Source: Megascapheus bottae
Taxonomy: Eukaryota > Chordata > Mammalia > Rodentia > Geomyidae
Reading direction: 5' to 3'
NCBI GenBank assembly: GCA_024803745.1
Contig: JANJXV010000002.1
Coordinates: forward strand, 41,003,757 to 41,067,756
DNA length: 64,000 nt
Below the pieces are notes generated by a model, which saw only the letters and a list, made by a program, of their open reading frames with translations, had not been told where the DNA came from and did not search any database. This document shows positions 34,291-45,904 of the stretch, piece after piece. The position numbers and the translations under genes are program-made. Each line of letters opens with the position of its first letter. Within the stretch, counting starts at the first letter, position 1.

Positions 34291-35814
34291 TGTCTTTTTC
34301 TTTTTTTTCTTAACCTTGGCCTTCAGTGGTATTCATCTCATCAGAGAGGCTGTACCTTGGTAGCTATACAACTCCAGATCTGATGGTTTGACAGACCAAG
34401 TATAAGAGTAACTGGGATTTAGCTCCCACTTATGATTTTTATAAGGCTGTGGTCAAACACATTCAAATGACTTCAACTAAGCACAAGCAGGCATCAAGTA
34501 CCCGCACATACATGTATAACATACGCAGATACATACATAAACACACATACACTCCAACATGAAAATTGGAGTGAAGCTTTTTTCATTTACATTTGAAAAA
34601 ACAAATCTGATGAATCTACCCTGAATACCTATAAAACTTGTCCAAAAGTCTTCCTGACCTGCCAGTAAGTCCAACATTTTCAGTCTGCTTTTAGCTGAGT
34701 AAGATATGAAAATGAACTGTGTTGGTGTGTATTTGTTCTGATCTGAAATATCTTGACAAACACTTGGCAACTCTGGCTATATTTGACATATGGGTCATGT
34801 TCTTATCTTAATCCCTTATTTAATTTAGTGTTTTGCAAAGAAATGCATTCATAATTTCAGATTATACTGGACAATCCTAGGCATCGACCCTGTATACAAT
34901 GCAATCATTTCTCCTTTATCTTTACAGATTTACTCACTTTGTAGAACTGATAGTATTGTAAAGATGGCAGTGAAGAGATTGGGTCAAATGATCATAAAGA
35001 ATTATTTGTGTAAAGTCACACTCTCCTTCCTGCCAGATATTAGATGTACTAACATGAAAAGCTGGATGTCAACAAATAGCAGTTCAACCTCAACCCGTCA
35101 TCCCATAAAAGCAGAGCTTTCATGAAGGAAAAAAAAAAGAAAAGGACTACATGTAACTTATGACACTATATCACATCTCTGTGTTTCAGAATTTTACTCC
35201 TACAAAGAAAGTCAGGAGTTCATTAGGTTTTCAGGTAAGACAGCAACTGGTTCACTGCAGACATTAGCAGGGATATATAGGCATCTTTGACAACAAATTT
35301 TATGGATATGTTAAATTCATATTTTAATAATGAATTTCTTACAACAGTCTATACTGATGAGATGTGATAATGCAGTTATGAAGGGTGCATACATATATTT
35401 ATATTTGATAATATTCTGCAGGAGCCAACTTATCTAGGTGTGGAGCATGTATTAAATGAAATGAAATAAACAGTTTAAGCAAGAGGAGGCAGTAGAACAG
35501 CAAACCAATCCAAAGTAGTACCATGAAAGACTTGACTGGTCATAGGTTAGTAGGATTTAACTTGGAAACTACTTCACCAGAGCTAACTTCTTACCTGAAT
35601 ATTTATTTATACCTGTGCCTGACCAATTTCCTAAGAAATCAGAAGGAAAATGTTTCACTGGGCCTCACACACTGATCATCAAGCATTCCAAATCTAAAGC
35701 CATATTGGTTTGTCATGGCTTCCTGACAGGGAACAATTCTAGCATAATTCCATCCCTCTCTTGACTCAGATAGATTGACAATATGAATTGTAATAATTTG
35801 GAGGTAGCAGTTTA
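34291..35814. other. Unique sequence
   Basis: No repeat is recognised. A 97-codon minus frame (34770-34477) overlaps CATACA-rich text near 34500-34555 and has no domain. Confidence 0.4.
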
Positions 35815-35945
35815 GAGATTCAGACCGCCAATTAGGAGCCAGACTTTTTGATTTTGTATTTAATCCCGCTAGTTATCAGCTATAAGACTTTGTGCCAATG
35901 ACTTAACCCCCTTTTGACTTCAGTTTCTTGTCTTCAAAGCATTAT
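35815..35945 (+). repeat. MIR-like SINE
   Basis: 'gctagttatcagctataaga', 'ctttgtgccaatgacttaac' and 'cttttgacttcagtttcttg' match the MIR core (ctagctgtgtgaccttgggcaagtcacttaac ... cctcagtttcctc) with the usual spacing. Confidence 0.7.
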
Positions 35946-37689
35946 TTCCAAATAGTCTGAGTCTATCCATTGCTTTGCTTTTCAATATCTTAAAAACCCA
36001 AGATCAGTCAGGATATGAAAATATTATATAGTAAACCCCAGAAATAAACAGTGCACAAGTTTTACCTAAAGTGGTATTCTGCGTAATTTGTTGAAGTCTC
36101 CTGTCATTGTTTTGTCCTACTTTAGATTGATATGCTCCTTGGTTGAGCATATCCACTTCTTGCATGAAACTGTCCTACTAATCACTTAGTGGTTACCCCA
36201 CTTATGAGATTAACAATTGATGTACGAAAGTGTTCCTGTTTAATAACTCTTACTTTATAGTTATCCCAAAGTACAAAGTAGTGATGCTAACAGTTCAGAT
36301 TTGCCAAAGAAAAACCACAAAGTGCTTCCTTTAAGTGAAAAGGTTAAAATTTGCTCTTTGATAAAGAAAGAAACAATTCACGTGTAGGATCTTCCAAAGC
36401 AGATGACAATACGAATGTATCATCAGAAGGTTAAGAGTATCTTAATGCTATATCATGATATCTTAGTTAATTATTTGTGTGTTAGAGATCAAACGGGGAG
36501 CCCTTGCACACAGGAGGCCAATGTGTGATTCAGCCTCAGCCTCCAACTTCAAATAATATGTAATATAAAGCACATTGATAACTATATGTATATTTATATA
36601 TGATATATTTATTTCTTTTACTAAAACTGAGAAAAATATTTGCAAACAAATTTAAAATTTTCCTAGGTAATTTGTGCCCAAAGTGTTATAAGAAGTTTCA
36701 TGGGTATATAAAGGGCTAGAGGAGTCATATTTGTTTATATCAAGAATCTGTGTTTGTAGAAAATATTTGAACTTTGAAATTTTCCCTTGTTGCAGGATTT
36801 TCAAACTTCAATGAAAGGTAGGCTAGCTGGGTGAGAGGTCACTGTCTCTTATAAGATAGATGGAATCATTTAAAGTATTATGGCCAGCAAACAAAACTAA
36901 TGACCAGTTACTGTTGCACCAATGAGGGCATCAGCTATAAAAAAAAAAGAACTAAAAAATACAATTAAGAGTAAAAAATTAAAATTCTGGACTAGACAAA
37001 GCAAAAGTAAAAATATATGACATTCACAAAAATCCATGCTCAAGCCTAAAATTTTAATGTGCTTTTTCCCTTAACAAGTTTTCTTCAAATAGAGAATCAA
37101 GGGAATGTTTTCTCTGAGGCACTCCACCAATGGAGAGGTCAGCTGACAGAACCAAAGTAAACATAAATACTCTGGAAAATAGATTTGCTGCATTGTATTT
37201 ACATAGAATATATAAAAATAAACATGGTCCTCTCCGTGGTTCAAGATACAAAATATAAATTTGAAACTTAACATACCTGTTTACAAGATGTTTGCCCCAT
37301 CCTTTGTAAGCTCAGAGACACAGAAACTCTAATTTGCTCTGAACTCATTCATCTAGTCCCTTATTAATATAACTAAAATGTCAAATTAAATTAAAAGTTT
37401 GAATCAGATCCTCCTGTTTGTGATGTGAATCTGTTTTTCTTTACAATTTCAGCATGGAAAACAAACATAAGAATAATATGAATGTCACATTATTCAGGGA
37501 TTAAAAATAAGAATTTTTAACCAAGTTTCACTGCTTAATCATGCAAAATGTCAACCCCTCTGTATGTGACAGGAAACAATTTATGATTCTGAAAGTTTTG
37601 TTTAAAGTCAGAATTGAATATGTACAACTGAAAGAAGAGTTGAGAATATTTGACATTTGGAATGAAAATATGAAATTTATTTCTGTTTT
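35946..37689. other. Unique sequence
   Basis: No interspersed repeat is recognised. TA-rich text occurs near 36583-36612. The overlapping minus frames at 37054-37274 do not resemble any protein I know. Confidence 0.4.
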
Positions 37690-37793
37690 CCTTTTAGTTG
37701 TTGTTGCTGTTTTATTTGCAGTGCTAGGATTTCAACTCAAAGCCTTGTTCATGCTACACGGGTGCTTTACCTCTGAGCTACAGCACAGCATTA
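37690..37793 (-). repeat. ID-like monomeric SINE (antisense)
   Basis: 'tttgcagtgctaggatttca', 'aaagccttgttcatgctaca', 'gctttacctctgagctacag' is the complement of a rodent ID element (tRNA-Ala type), with a degenerate GTTGTT-type tail at 37697-37708. It has no Geo monomer, so it belongs to the older ID layer. Confidence 0.75.
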
Positions 37794-38229
37794 TTTGTGC
37801 CTTGAATTGCAGAGCCACATGGGAGATAAAAATTTCAGCAGACACTAAGCATACATATTAATGTATTATGTACATTCTCTTTGTTGTTTTGCAAACAACT
37901 CTGATTTAGTTAAAAATAGCCTGCTTTGGTATATTAAGATATCAGAGCTAATGATCAGGTTGGCATGCAAACTTGAGGTATGATTTTGCTCCCAGGGAAA
38001 GTAATATTTTTAGTTGTGATTTCAATATATTGGACTCTCTTTTTAACTAAATGATAAGAAGCAGTGGACTTCTATTTTCATGTAATACTTTTTTTGTTGT
38101 TAGAAATAGACTAAACATAATGTAAAATTCTGGGTTTGAGGTAGCATAATGTTAAGTATCTAAAATATGCTCAATGGAATGGGTTTCCTGTGTGGAATAA
38201 ATATTGTCTGATTAAATTCATTTTTTTGC
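37794..38229. other. Unique sequence
   Basis: Nothing recognised. Confidence 0.4.
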
Positions 38230-38460
38230 TTACAGGATAAAATATTATGTCTGACAAAATTAAATTTCATCGCAGCCCACACATTAGCATAATGTGGATT
38301 TTCCAGGCTACCTTTATGCATGAAATAATATAAGCTATAATGACTAAAAGTACTGGTTATTTCAGCAGTAATTCTCCAATGCTTTCCAGAAGTTTTGATG
38401 TCACATCAGCATTTTGCAGCTGGAAATATTGCTGAAGGAGATGACACAAGCTTTTATGAT
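38230..38460. promoter_or_regulatory. Candidate conserved noncoding element
   Basis: Repeat-free block with TGATGTCACATCA at 38396-38408, a near-palindrome containing a CRE-like TGATGTCA, and several homeodomain-type TAAT/ATTA cores ('agcataatgtgg', 'gctataatgac'). There is no open frame. Function is inferred from texture only. Confidence 0.22.
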
Positions 38461-38828
38461 ATGGAAAAGTGAACACAGGTTTCAAAAGTTGTGAATTTAT
38501 TCAATGTCGAAATATACTTAAGGAATTTTGGGCATTAAGAAAGTTGGACTATTTTCCTTAAAGATTCATGAAGTTTCTGGTAGTGTCACTGTAGGTTTAA
38601 AAAGAGAATAAATCCTATGGACAGATGCCAGACATTGATGAAATATGAAACAAAAACCAAAATAATGGAACAGAGTTATAAAACAATGCTGAGTGCTGTA
38701 TGTTTTCATCATATATATTATCGTCCGTGATAGATCCCTTTTTTGGGAGCCTCTGATTTAAAATTGTCATTCTAAATATATTGAGGTATAAATTACAAAG
38801 TAAATTTTACTTTACAAATATTTATTTT

Positions 38829-39010
38829 GGGGGCCAGGAGCATGGCCTAGTGGTAGAGTGCTCATCTAGCATGCACAAAGCTCTGGATTCGATTCCTTGG
38901 TACCATATACACATATAAAAATCCAGAACTGGTGCTGTGGCTCAAGTGGTACAGTGCACAGCCTTGATAAAGCCCAAAGGCCCTGAGTTTAAGCCCCAGA
39001 CTGGCAAAAA
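38829..39010 (+). repeat. IDL-Geo dimeric SINE (sense)
   Basis: 'gggggccaggagcatggcct', 'tctagcatgcacaaagctct', 'gattcgattccttggtacca', 'gctgtggctcaagtggtaca' and 'ccctgagtttaagcccc'. About 15 bases are deleted before the B-box-like segment of the right monomer. Confidence 0.94.
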
Positions 39011-39199
39011 TATATGCTTTTAACTGACCTAAGAATCACATATGTTTTGGGGTACACCTTGACATTTTATTATACTTCTCAGATCAGGATTGTATCAGCA
39101 TTCATTACATCAGATACTCATATTTCTCTGGGCTGGGAATCTTCAAACTCTTCTTTACTGTATACTTTAATTTTTTTGTGAGTTCATTTTGATTATTTG

Positions 39200-40555
39200 T
39201 ACAGATGCTTACCGTTAGATGCCACTTCATTGAAGATATAAAGTGTTCATATACATTTAGTTTAGAGTGTGTAGTTTATTGAATTGAGCTTCTTACATTC
39301 CATAAAGCATTTCTTTTCACAATGTATTGATGGTCCTTATGTCCATACATATTTTAGTAGTTCATGGTCATTTATTATTGCATAGAGTTGTGTTGTTTCT
39401 TTGTGGAGATATGTCACAATTTTTTTTTCATTCTCCAGTAGCTGGGTTCCCTCCAATTAGAGCAATTACAAATGAATCTACTATACATATGTTCATAAAT
39501 TATTTTTTGAAATATGCTTTCTTTCCTTGAATAGCTACATATTTAAACATCTACATATTTAAATACTGGATGCATAGTAATTATATTTTACTTTATAATA
39601 AACTGAACTTCCTAAAAAAAAAGAAACTGAACTTCCTTCCAATGGGGCCACATCATTTTATGGTATATTCCTATAAGCCACATAAGTCACTTCTATAGTC
39701 TCCTTATCACTTGATATTCTCGGGCATTATTGATATTAATTCTGCAACCTGAGCCACTCAAGAAGTGTAGACTGGTATGTTATAGTTTTCGGACACCTAA
39801 TATTATGACAACGACAATTATTTTTGTACAATTTGTACCATTACTTACAAGTATTTGAAGCACCCATTCAATGATTTATTTGTCTATTTCTCTGTTGAAT
39901 TTTATGTCTTTTTAAATTAAAGTTTGGTGGTACTGAGTTTTGAACTCAGTGACTTGTGCTTGCTAGACAGGAACTCTGCCTTTTGAAATATTCCCCCAAT
40001 TCTTTATTTGATTTATTTTTTTTCCAGTGACATCTTGTGTTTCAATCCAGTCCTGCCTCATGCATACCACAACCCTACTTGTACAGTTAATTCTTCCTAA
40101 TACCTGGTGGTATTTAGCAGTGTATCTCTCTACATTTTGAATTTTCTTTGTTGGGGTACATTTTCTAATGGTCTCAATTTCATTAATTATTAAAGATCTA
40201 TTCACATTATTTATAACTTATTTGCTCAATTTTGGTAGGTCATATACAGTTAAATGTGTCCATTTCTTCTAGATTTTTCCATTTTGTTAAATTCTTGAGT
40301 TATTTTCATCATTTTCAAAACTACACTTGAATTATTTGGACTTTACACATTTCATTATATGTGAATTTGATTTAATTCATTTAATTATTTCACTATATTT
40401 AGATTCATTCACATTGCCTTGTTTTTTCAAATGTTTGTGGGTTTTTTCCTTGGGATTTATATATTTGGTGAGAGGTATACCTCTTTCAGGTTTTGTTTGC
40501 TTACTCCTTTCAAAATTTTAAGGTAATATTAATAAACAACTTTCCTTTAGGTTAT
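39200..40555 (-). mobile_element. Ancient LINE-1 ORF2 remnant (antisense)
   Basis: 39420-39500 ('gctgggttccctccaattag', 'agcaattacaaatgaatcta') matches the antisense ORF2 end ('gggttgtttcca ... ggcaattacaaataaagctg'). 39630-39900 follows the next ORF2 block. 40230-40330 ('tccatttcttctagattttt') resembles an internal ORF2 segment. All frames are destroyed. Its age fits an L1M-type element rather than the rodent-specific families nearby. Confidence 0.55.
39922..40000 (-). repeat. ID-like monomeric SINE (antisense)
   Basis: 'ggtggtactgagttttgaac', 'gacttgtgcttgctagacag', 'gaactctgcc' is a degraded ID complement. It sits inside the ancient LINE-1. Confidence 0.6.
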
Positions 40556-41262
40556 AATTCCCATACAGTTGTGGATGATTAATGGAAAATATTTCTGCTT
40601 TTGGCTTCTACTCAGTAAAATCCATGACTCATGCATCCCATACATGCAGGGTTATTTATGTCAGTGAAAATAAGTCCAAGTTACCTGTTTCCTCGATCTA
40701 CACTAATTCTCAGGTGGCTCTTTGCTTAGCATTGAAGGGTAGAGGCCTGTGTGGTTAGGATACATGAAAATGAAGCTTTGTATGCCCTCTCTGGCCCATA
40801 TATTTGACCCTAATTCTTCTGAAACTGAAGTAATTTTTAAAAGCCATAAAATACTCCATCCATGGTATACAGATAGTCCCAGACTTAAGCAAGTTTGACT
40901 TACAATTTTTTAACTTTATAGTGATACAGAAGCTATACATACTCAGTAAAAAAAAAATGTACTCAGTATTTTGTGCTTCATTCTTTCCCATGGTAGACAG
41001 ACAGCTGGAATAAGCACAGGCATCTGGTCACCAGCATGAAGGAGAACAAACAGCTGATTTTCCCTCCTCTTTCAAAATCAGCATTATCACAGCTTCAGTC
41101 AATTTCTAACTCATACCTGTGGTCACTTCTTCCTGTAATGACACATTGTCTACCATTTGAAAGGTTTCTTGTGATCACGTTATGCTTTCCCAGGTAATCT
41201 AGAATATATAATTTTTCCATTTCAAGATAGTTAAAACCCCTGAAAAGTCCCTTGTGTCAGAT
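40556..41262. other. Unique sequence
   Basis: No repeat is recognised and no frame is supported. Confidence 0.4.
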
Positions 41263-41292
41263 AAAACACACACACACGCACACACACACACA
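41263..41292. repeat. (CA)n microsatellite, SINE insertion target
   Basis: A short CA run whose end (CACACACAGGTT) was duplicated by the adjacent SINE: copies end at 41296 and 41635. Confidence 0.9.
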
Positions 41293-41296
41293 GGTT

Positions 41297-41623
41297 GGGT
41301 TTTTGTTTTAGTTTATTTGTTTGTTTGTTTTGTTTTGTTTTTGTTTTTGTTGGTCATGGGGCTTGAACTGGGCCTAGGCGCTGTCCCTGAGCTCTTCAGA
41401 TCAAGGCTACCATTCTACCCCTGGGCCTGGGCACTGTCCATGAGCTCTGCAGTTCAAGGCTATCGCCCTACCCTTGAGCCAAGCCCCACTTCCCATTTTC
41501 TAGAGGTTAATTGGAGATAAGAGTCTCAGGTCCTTTTGTGCCTGAGATGGTTTTGAACCTTGATCCTCAGATCTCAGCCTCTTGAGTAGCTAGGATTGCA
41601 GGCGTGAGCCACTGTGCCCAGCT
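41297..41623 (-). repeat. B1-Geo dimeric SINE (antisense) with internal duplication
   Basis: Tail (GTTTT-rich, 41297-41344), then the Geo monomer and the B1-like half ('ggttaattggagataagagt', 'agatctcagcctcttgagta', 'ttgcaggcgtgagccactgt'). About 53 bases of the Geo monomer occur twice in tandem, at about 41370-41422 and 41423-41475. A 12-base target-site duplication CACACACAGGTT flanks it (ending 41296; 41624-41635). Confidence 0.93.
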
Positions 41624-41777
41624 CACACACAGGTTTTTAAGGTAAGAGAAGGACAAAGACAATTTGGGGGATCATTATTTAGCCTACTATATTTGATTGT
41701 AATCTAATTACTCTTTTTATGCCATTTAAATAATTACTTTAACCAACTCTTTCAATGCACAATTCTCAGAACTAGGA

Positions 41778-42004
41778 GTTACAATATTTCACCTTGTTAT
41801 CTGATATATTTTATATATGCTTAATTGGTTATCTGAAATAGGAGAGGGTAGGGGGGAATCAAGTTGTGCGGGAGTAGGGGGGGGAGGGAAATGGGGACCA
41901 TGACATGAGAAAGGGTATTAATATTTGTGAAATAATGTACCTTCAATCTGATGAATATAATGTAACCCTTTTATTAATTACAATAAAATATGTATGAAAA
42001 AATG
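41778..42004 (+). mobile_element. LINE-1 3' UTR (sense, 5'-truncated)
   Basis: 'accttgttatctgatatatt', a G-rich tract at 41846-41898, 'atgacatgagaaagggtatt', 'gatgaatataatgtaaccct' and the 'attacaataaaatatgtatg' end. It is the same family as the copy at 49.4 kb. Confidence 0.92.
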
Positions 42005-42391
42005 TAGATACTCTGGCAACAAATAATTTGCATGTGGTTTTATCAGTTTTGAAATATGAAGGCAAATTCTTTGAAAACCATAAAATAATTGATAAATATA
42101 AGTGATGTTCTTATAGATGAAACAAAAGTTAAAATTTGAATTCGTATTTTAAATTTTCCCATTCAGAAACGTCCTAATGTCACTTCCTGTAACAGCTCTG
42201 CAAGTACTATGCTCTGCCCAGGTAGTTATCCACAATAGAGCTTTTATTCAGTTAGTTATTGTATTGTTAATTGACAGTTTCTGACTATCACTTGCTGCAA
42301 TTATGACAATCTAAAAGACCTCTAGCCAACACTTCAACTATGGAAGAAGTGCTAAGACAATTGTGTTCAATCAATTTAGGATCCCTTTCCT
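42005..42391. other. Unique sequence
   Basis: Nothing recognised. Confidence 0.4.
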
Positions 42392-42405
42392 AGGCCATGT
42401 GTTTT

Positions 42406-42605
42406 TCGTTTTGTTTGTTTGTTTTACGTTTTGCCAGTCGTGGGTCTTGAACTCAGGGCCGGAGCACTGTCCTTGGACTTTCTCAAGGCAGAGCCTTAAC
42501 ACTTGAGCCGCATCATCTTTTCTATGTATGTGGTACCAAGGAATCAAATTCTGGTCGTCCTGTATGCTAGGCAAGCATTCTACCACTAGGCTATGCTCCA
42601 GACCC
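42406..42605 (-). repeat. IDL-Geo dimeric SINE (antisense)
   Basis: Tail 'gttttgtttgtttgttttac', then 'gccagtcgtgggtcttgaac', 'ggagcactgtccttggactt', 'ggtaccaaggaatcaaattc' and 'ctaccactaggctatgctcc'. It is flanked by a 14-base near-duplication, AGGCCATGTGTTTT (42392-42405) and AGGCCATTTGTTTT (42606-42619). Confidence 0.94.
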
Positions 42606-42619
42606 AGGCCATTTGTTTT

Positions 42620-43384
42620 GCAGAAATTCTTTGATTTGGCCAAGATTTTGTGAGATCTCAGTTACAATCTGAAGCGCTCCTTGTCCAATGTTTCTTTCCC
42701 CTTTTCTTGTGCAAGGAATTATCTTCCTCAAAATCTGGAGGTTTCTCTGTTCATTCTTCATTATTGCCATGTTATCTTTCACAGACATTCGCCTCTCATC
42801 CTACCCCAAAATTGAATTCTGTTTCCATGGTTGCTTCTAAGAAGACCTAATATCTCATTTCAACATTCACTCCAGTTGGTCAGGCTTTCTCTTCTAAATT
42901 CATCTCATGTCTGGGTTTGTTGTGGGTATGATATGCAGTTGCATAGTTCTGTGTGTTCAGCATGGTCCATGCTTGATTTCACATTCTTCTGTGGCTATCT
43001 TGAAACTCAATGATTTGTGAAAGAACATTGCCACACTTTCATTTTGTACTAAGTCTCTAGTTATTTGACTAGTCCTACGTCAATTTCTACAAACATTTTT
43101 GGTATTTTAAGATAAGGCTAACACCATCACATTTTTCTGCTTTTACTTAAATATGTTAATCTTTGAATAATTTGTTTTCTATGGATTTCCAATATTTTTG
43201 ACTGCCTCTATTAAAATTATATCCCTTTTCTCATTCTACTTGGAGTTGAGTAATTCAATATTTGAATTTTCTATATCTTAAGCAGAATGTCAACTCTAAT
43301 CTCATTTGAATCTACTTTCTATTGGACATAAAATTGTCCATTTATTATGAAATTTTTCTAATAAATATTTTTCTTTTTAAACCT
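42620..43384. other. Unassigned sequence, pyrimidine-rich
   Basis: T/C-rich on the plus strand, with short frames on both strands (42650-42850, 42831-43013, 42788-42591). The text has an old-repeat feel, but I could not name a family. Confidence 0.35.
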
Positions 43385-44513
43385 TGTTATTGTAAAGATG
43401 ATATAGTGAAGGGCTACAGTTATATAAGTCAGGTAATGAGTACATAGATCTGTTTACTTTTTATTTAATTTTACTGTGAAGGTGATGTCCACAGGGTTTG
43501 CACTTGTATACATTTCTTGTTGAACATCATTACTCCTTCTCTTGTTTTTTTTTCCCCTATTTTCCTGCTAATCCCTCCCCAACAAGTTATAAAATTGCTG
43601 CATTTGTTTACCATTTGTCCCACTAATAATGTGTTCCCATTTTACCCAAACAGATAAACTTACATACAAGACAAAAGGTACAGAAGACAAAAAAACGATG
43701 ACAAGGAAAGGAAAAAAATATAACAATATTTTCTTGATTTCAGTTTTTGAAGATAATTTTGATAAATAATATTGAATATGATCATAATGCACACAATTAA
43801 TGAGACTTTTTTATTCTTTCCCAAGATTATCCACCTTTAGTCTCAGTTTATTGTGTAAATGTCTGGAGTCCTTTGTACTTTATCATGGCCAAGTATATTT
43901 TTTTGGCTTTTATAATCTAATGTTTAATCTATAGATTTATAGTCACATTCTAGTTATAGCAAATGAGAGAAATCATCTAACATATGTTTCTGTGGGTCTG
44001 ATTTTATTTTTGCTTAGTATAATTTTTTCCAAGAATTTCCAATTCCATATGAATGACAGAATATTCTTTCTGATTGAAGTGTAGAATTTCATCATGCATA
44101 TATAACAAATTTTCTTGATCCATTAATCCACTCAGAGCATCTGGTTTAATTCCATAACTTGGCTATAGTAAACAATACTGCAATGAACATGGTTGTGCTG
44201 ATAGCATTAGTGTGGCCATGTTTGTAGCCTATTGGATAAAATCCCAGGAGTGAAATTGAGGGGTCATAGTCTTTTGAGTGTTTTAGAAAGTAGTTGAACT
44301 TATATCCCACCAATAGTTCAGTTGCATTCCCTTTTGGCCACATATTTGCAGCATCTGTTACTGTTTACTTGACAACAGCTATTCTAACTGGGATGAGATG
44401 GAATTTCCATATTATTTTGATAGACATTTCCTTTATGGCCAGAAATGTTGAACATTTCTCCATTTGTTTTGGCCATCTTTACTTCTTCTGAAGAAGTCAC
44501 TTTGTAAGTCTTT

Positions 44514-44726
44514 ATTTTTGGTCTGTCATGGGGCTTGAACTCTGGGCCTGGGCATTGTCACTGAGCTCTTCAGCTCAAGGCTACCACCCTACCCCTTCAG
44601 ACAGCATCACTTAATTGAAGGTAAGCGTCCTATGGACTTTAGTGCTCAGGCTGGCTTGGAGCCTCAATCCTCAGATCTCAGCCTCCTGAGTAGCTAGAAT
44701 TACAGGCGTGAGCCACTATGCCTGTC
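44514..44726 (-). repeat. B1-Geo dimeric SINE (antisense) in LINE-1
   Basis: 'gtctgtcatggggcttgaac', 'ctgagctcttcagctcaagg', 'ctcagatctcagcctcctga' and 'acaggcgtgagccactatgc'. It is flanked by an 11-base duplication TGTAAGTCTTT (44503-44513 and 44727-44737). The central part, 44595-44640, is mutated. Confidence 0.93.
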
Positions 44727-44961
44727 TGTAAGTCTTTTTAAGTTACTGTAAGTCTTTAGCCCATTTATTAATTGGGTTGTTGAGTTTTTGAGGCTTTATT
44801 TGGAGGAGTTATCTTTTGAGCTCTTAGTATATTTTAGAAATGAGGTCCTTGTCTGATGCATGACAAGTAACAATTTCTCTATTTTGTGGACTTTTTATTC
44901 ATCTTGGTAGCTATGTCCTTTGGTATGTGGAAGCTATTAACTTTGATACAATCTCTCTTTT

Positions 44962-45153
44962 TTTTTTTTGCCAGGCTGCGGGCTTGAACTCAGGACCTGA
45001 GCACTATCCTCGAGCTCTCTCAAAGTTAGAGGTCTACCACTTGAGCCACAGCATTATTTTCAGCTTTTTCTATGTATGTAGTACTGAGGAGTTGAACCTG
45101 GGTCTTCATGCATGCTAGACAAGCACTCTACCACTAGGCCATGTTTCCAGTCC
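44962..45153 (-). repeat. IDL-Geo dimeric SINE (antisense) in LINE-1
   Basis: 'gccaggctgcgggcttgaac', 'gtctaccacttgagccacag', 'gtagtactgaggagttgaac' and 'catgctagacaagcactcta'. It is flanked by a perfect 19-base duplication TTGATACAATCTCTCTTTT at 44943-44961 and 45154-45172 (a few terminal T may belong to the tail). Confidence 0.96.
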
Positions 45154-45196
45154 TTGATACAATCTCTCTTTTATCTAGCCTTTTGTAATATTTTCT

Positions 45197-45461
45197 TTTC
45201 TTTTCTTTGCTTTCTTTTTTTTTTTTTTTTTTGGTGGGTCATGGGCTTGAGCTAGGCCTGGGCACTGTCCCTGAGCTCTTCAGCTCAAAGTTACCACTCT
45301 AGCTTTGAGCTAAGCCCCATTTCCTATCTTCTGGAGGTTAATTGGAGATAAAAGTTTCCGTTCCTTTTGTGCCTTGGCTGGCCTTAAACTTTGATTCTCA
45401 GATCTCAGCCTCCTGGGTAGGTAGGATTATAGGTGTGAGCCACCACACCTCTCTGTGCAAC
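45197..45461 (-). repeat. B1-Geo dimeric SINE (antisense) at LINE-1 edge
   Basis: T-rich tail 45197-45232, then 'gtgggtcatgggcttgagct', 'ctgagctcttcagctcaaag', 'gaggttaattggagataaaa', 'cagatctcagcctcctgggt' and 'taggtgtgagccaccacacc'. It is flanked by a short duplication AATATTTTCT (45187-45196; 45463-45472). Confidence 0.93.
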
Positions 45462-45719
45462 AAATATTTTCTGAACAAACTCATCTTTTATATGTGAAAA
45501 TGGGTTTTACAATTTCAGTAATGTAAAATTAGGAAATAGTGGAAGAGACATAAATTTTTGAAATAAGTAAAAAGCAATTTTATGTATGTGATTTACATAC
45601 TTGTTTGAACTTAACCCCCTCATTTATGACACATTCTCAAAAATTAAGCATTCTATTCGATCTTCCTTTATTTCTTTCCTGATAAGTATTATTTGCATCA
45701 TTACAAAAATAAAAGGTAA

Positions 45720-45904
45720 GGGGCTAGGAGCATGGTCTATTGGTAAGAGTGCTTGCCTAGCATGACAAAGACCTGTGTTCATTTCCTCTGTACCACATTC
45801 ACAGAAAATGCCCAGAGTGGTTCTGTGTTTAAAGTACCAGAATGCTAGCCTTGATAATGCCCAAGGGCAGTGACCAAGCCCTGAATTCAAGCCCCAGGAT
45901 TTGC
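45720..45904 (+). repeat. IDL-Geo dimeric SINE (sense)
   Basis: 'ggggctaggagcatggtcta', 'gagtgcttgcctagcatgac', 'tgaattcaagccccagga' and 'tttgcaaaagaaaaag'. Both monomers are diverged. Its A-rich tail runs directly into the GGAA microsatellite. Confidence 0.92.

Larger units (their letters stand above)
43385..45205 (-). mobile_element. Older LINE-1 (antisense) hosting three SINEs
   Basis: The 3' end complement starts 'ttgttattgtaaagatgata' and 'ggctacagttatataagtca'. ORF2-end text appears at 44080-44500 ('acaaattttcttgatccatt', 'gcaatgaacatggttgtgct', 'tatggccagaaatgttgaac') and continues at 44738-44942 and 45173-45205. It is more diverged than the 5.9 kb family and shares its 3' end type with the copies at 56.5 and 58.0 kb. 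Three younger antisense SINEs interrupt it or lie at its truncated end. Confidence 0.85.

Noticed and set aside
37541..37861. 106-codon plus-strand frame
   Set aside because: Its 3' half is the complement of an ID-like SINE, and the rest has no domain.
44503..44757. Three occurrences of TGTAAGTCTTT suggesting a tandem repeat
   Set aside because: Two copies (44503, 44727) are the target-site duplication of the SINE; the third (about 44747) is the adjacent LINE-1 text with a small local duplication, not an array.
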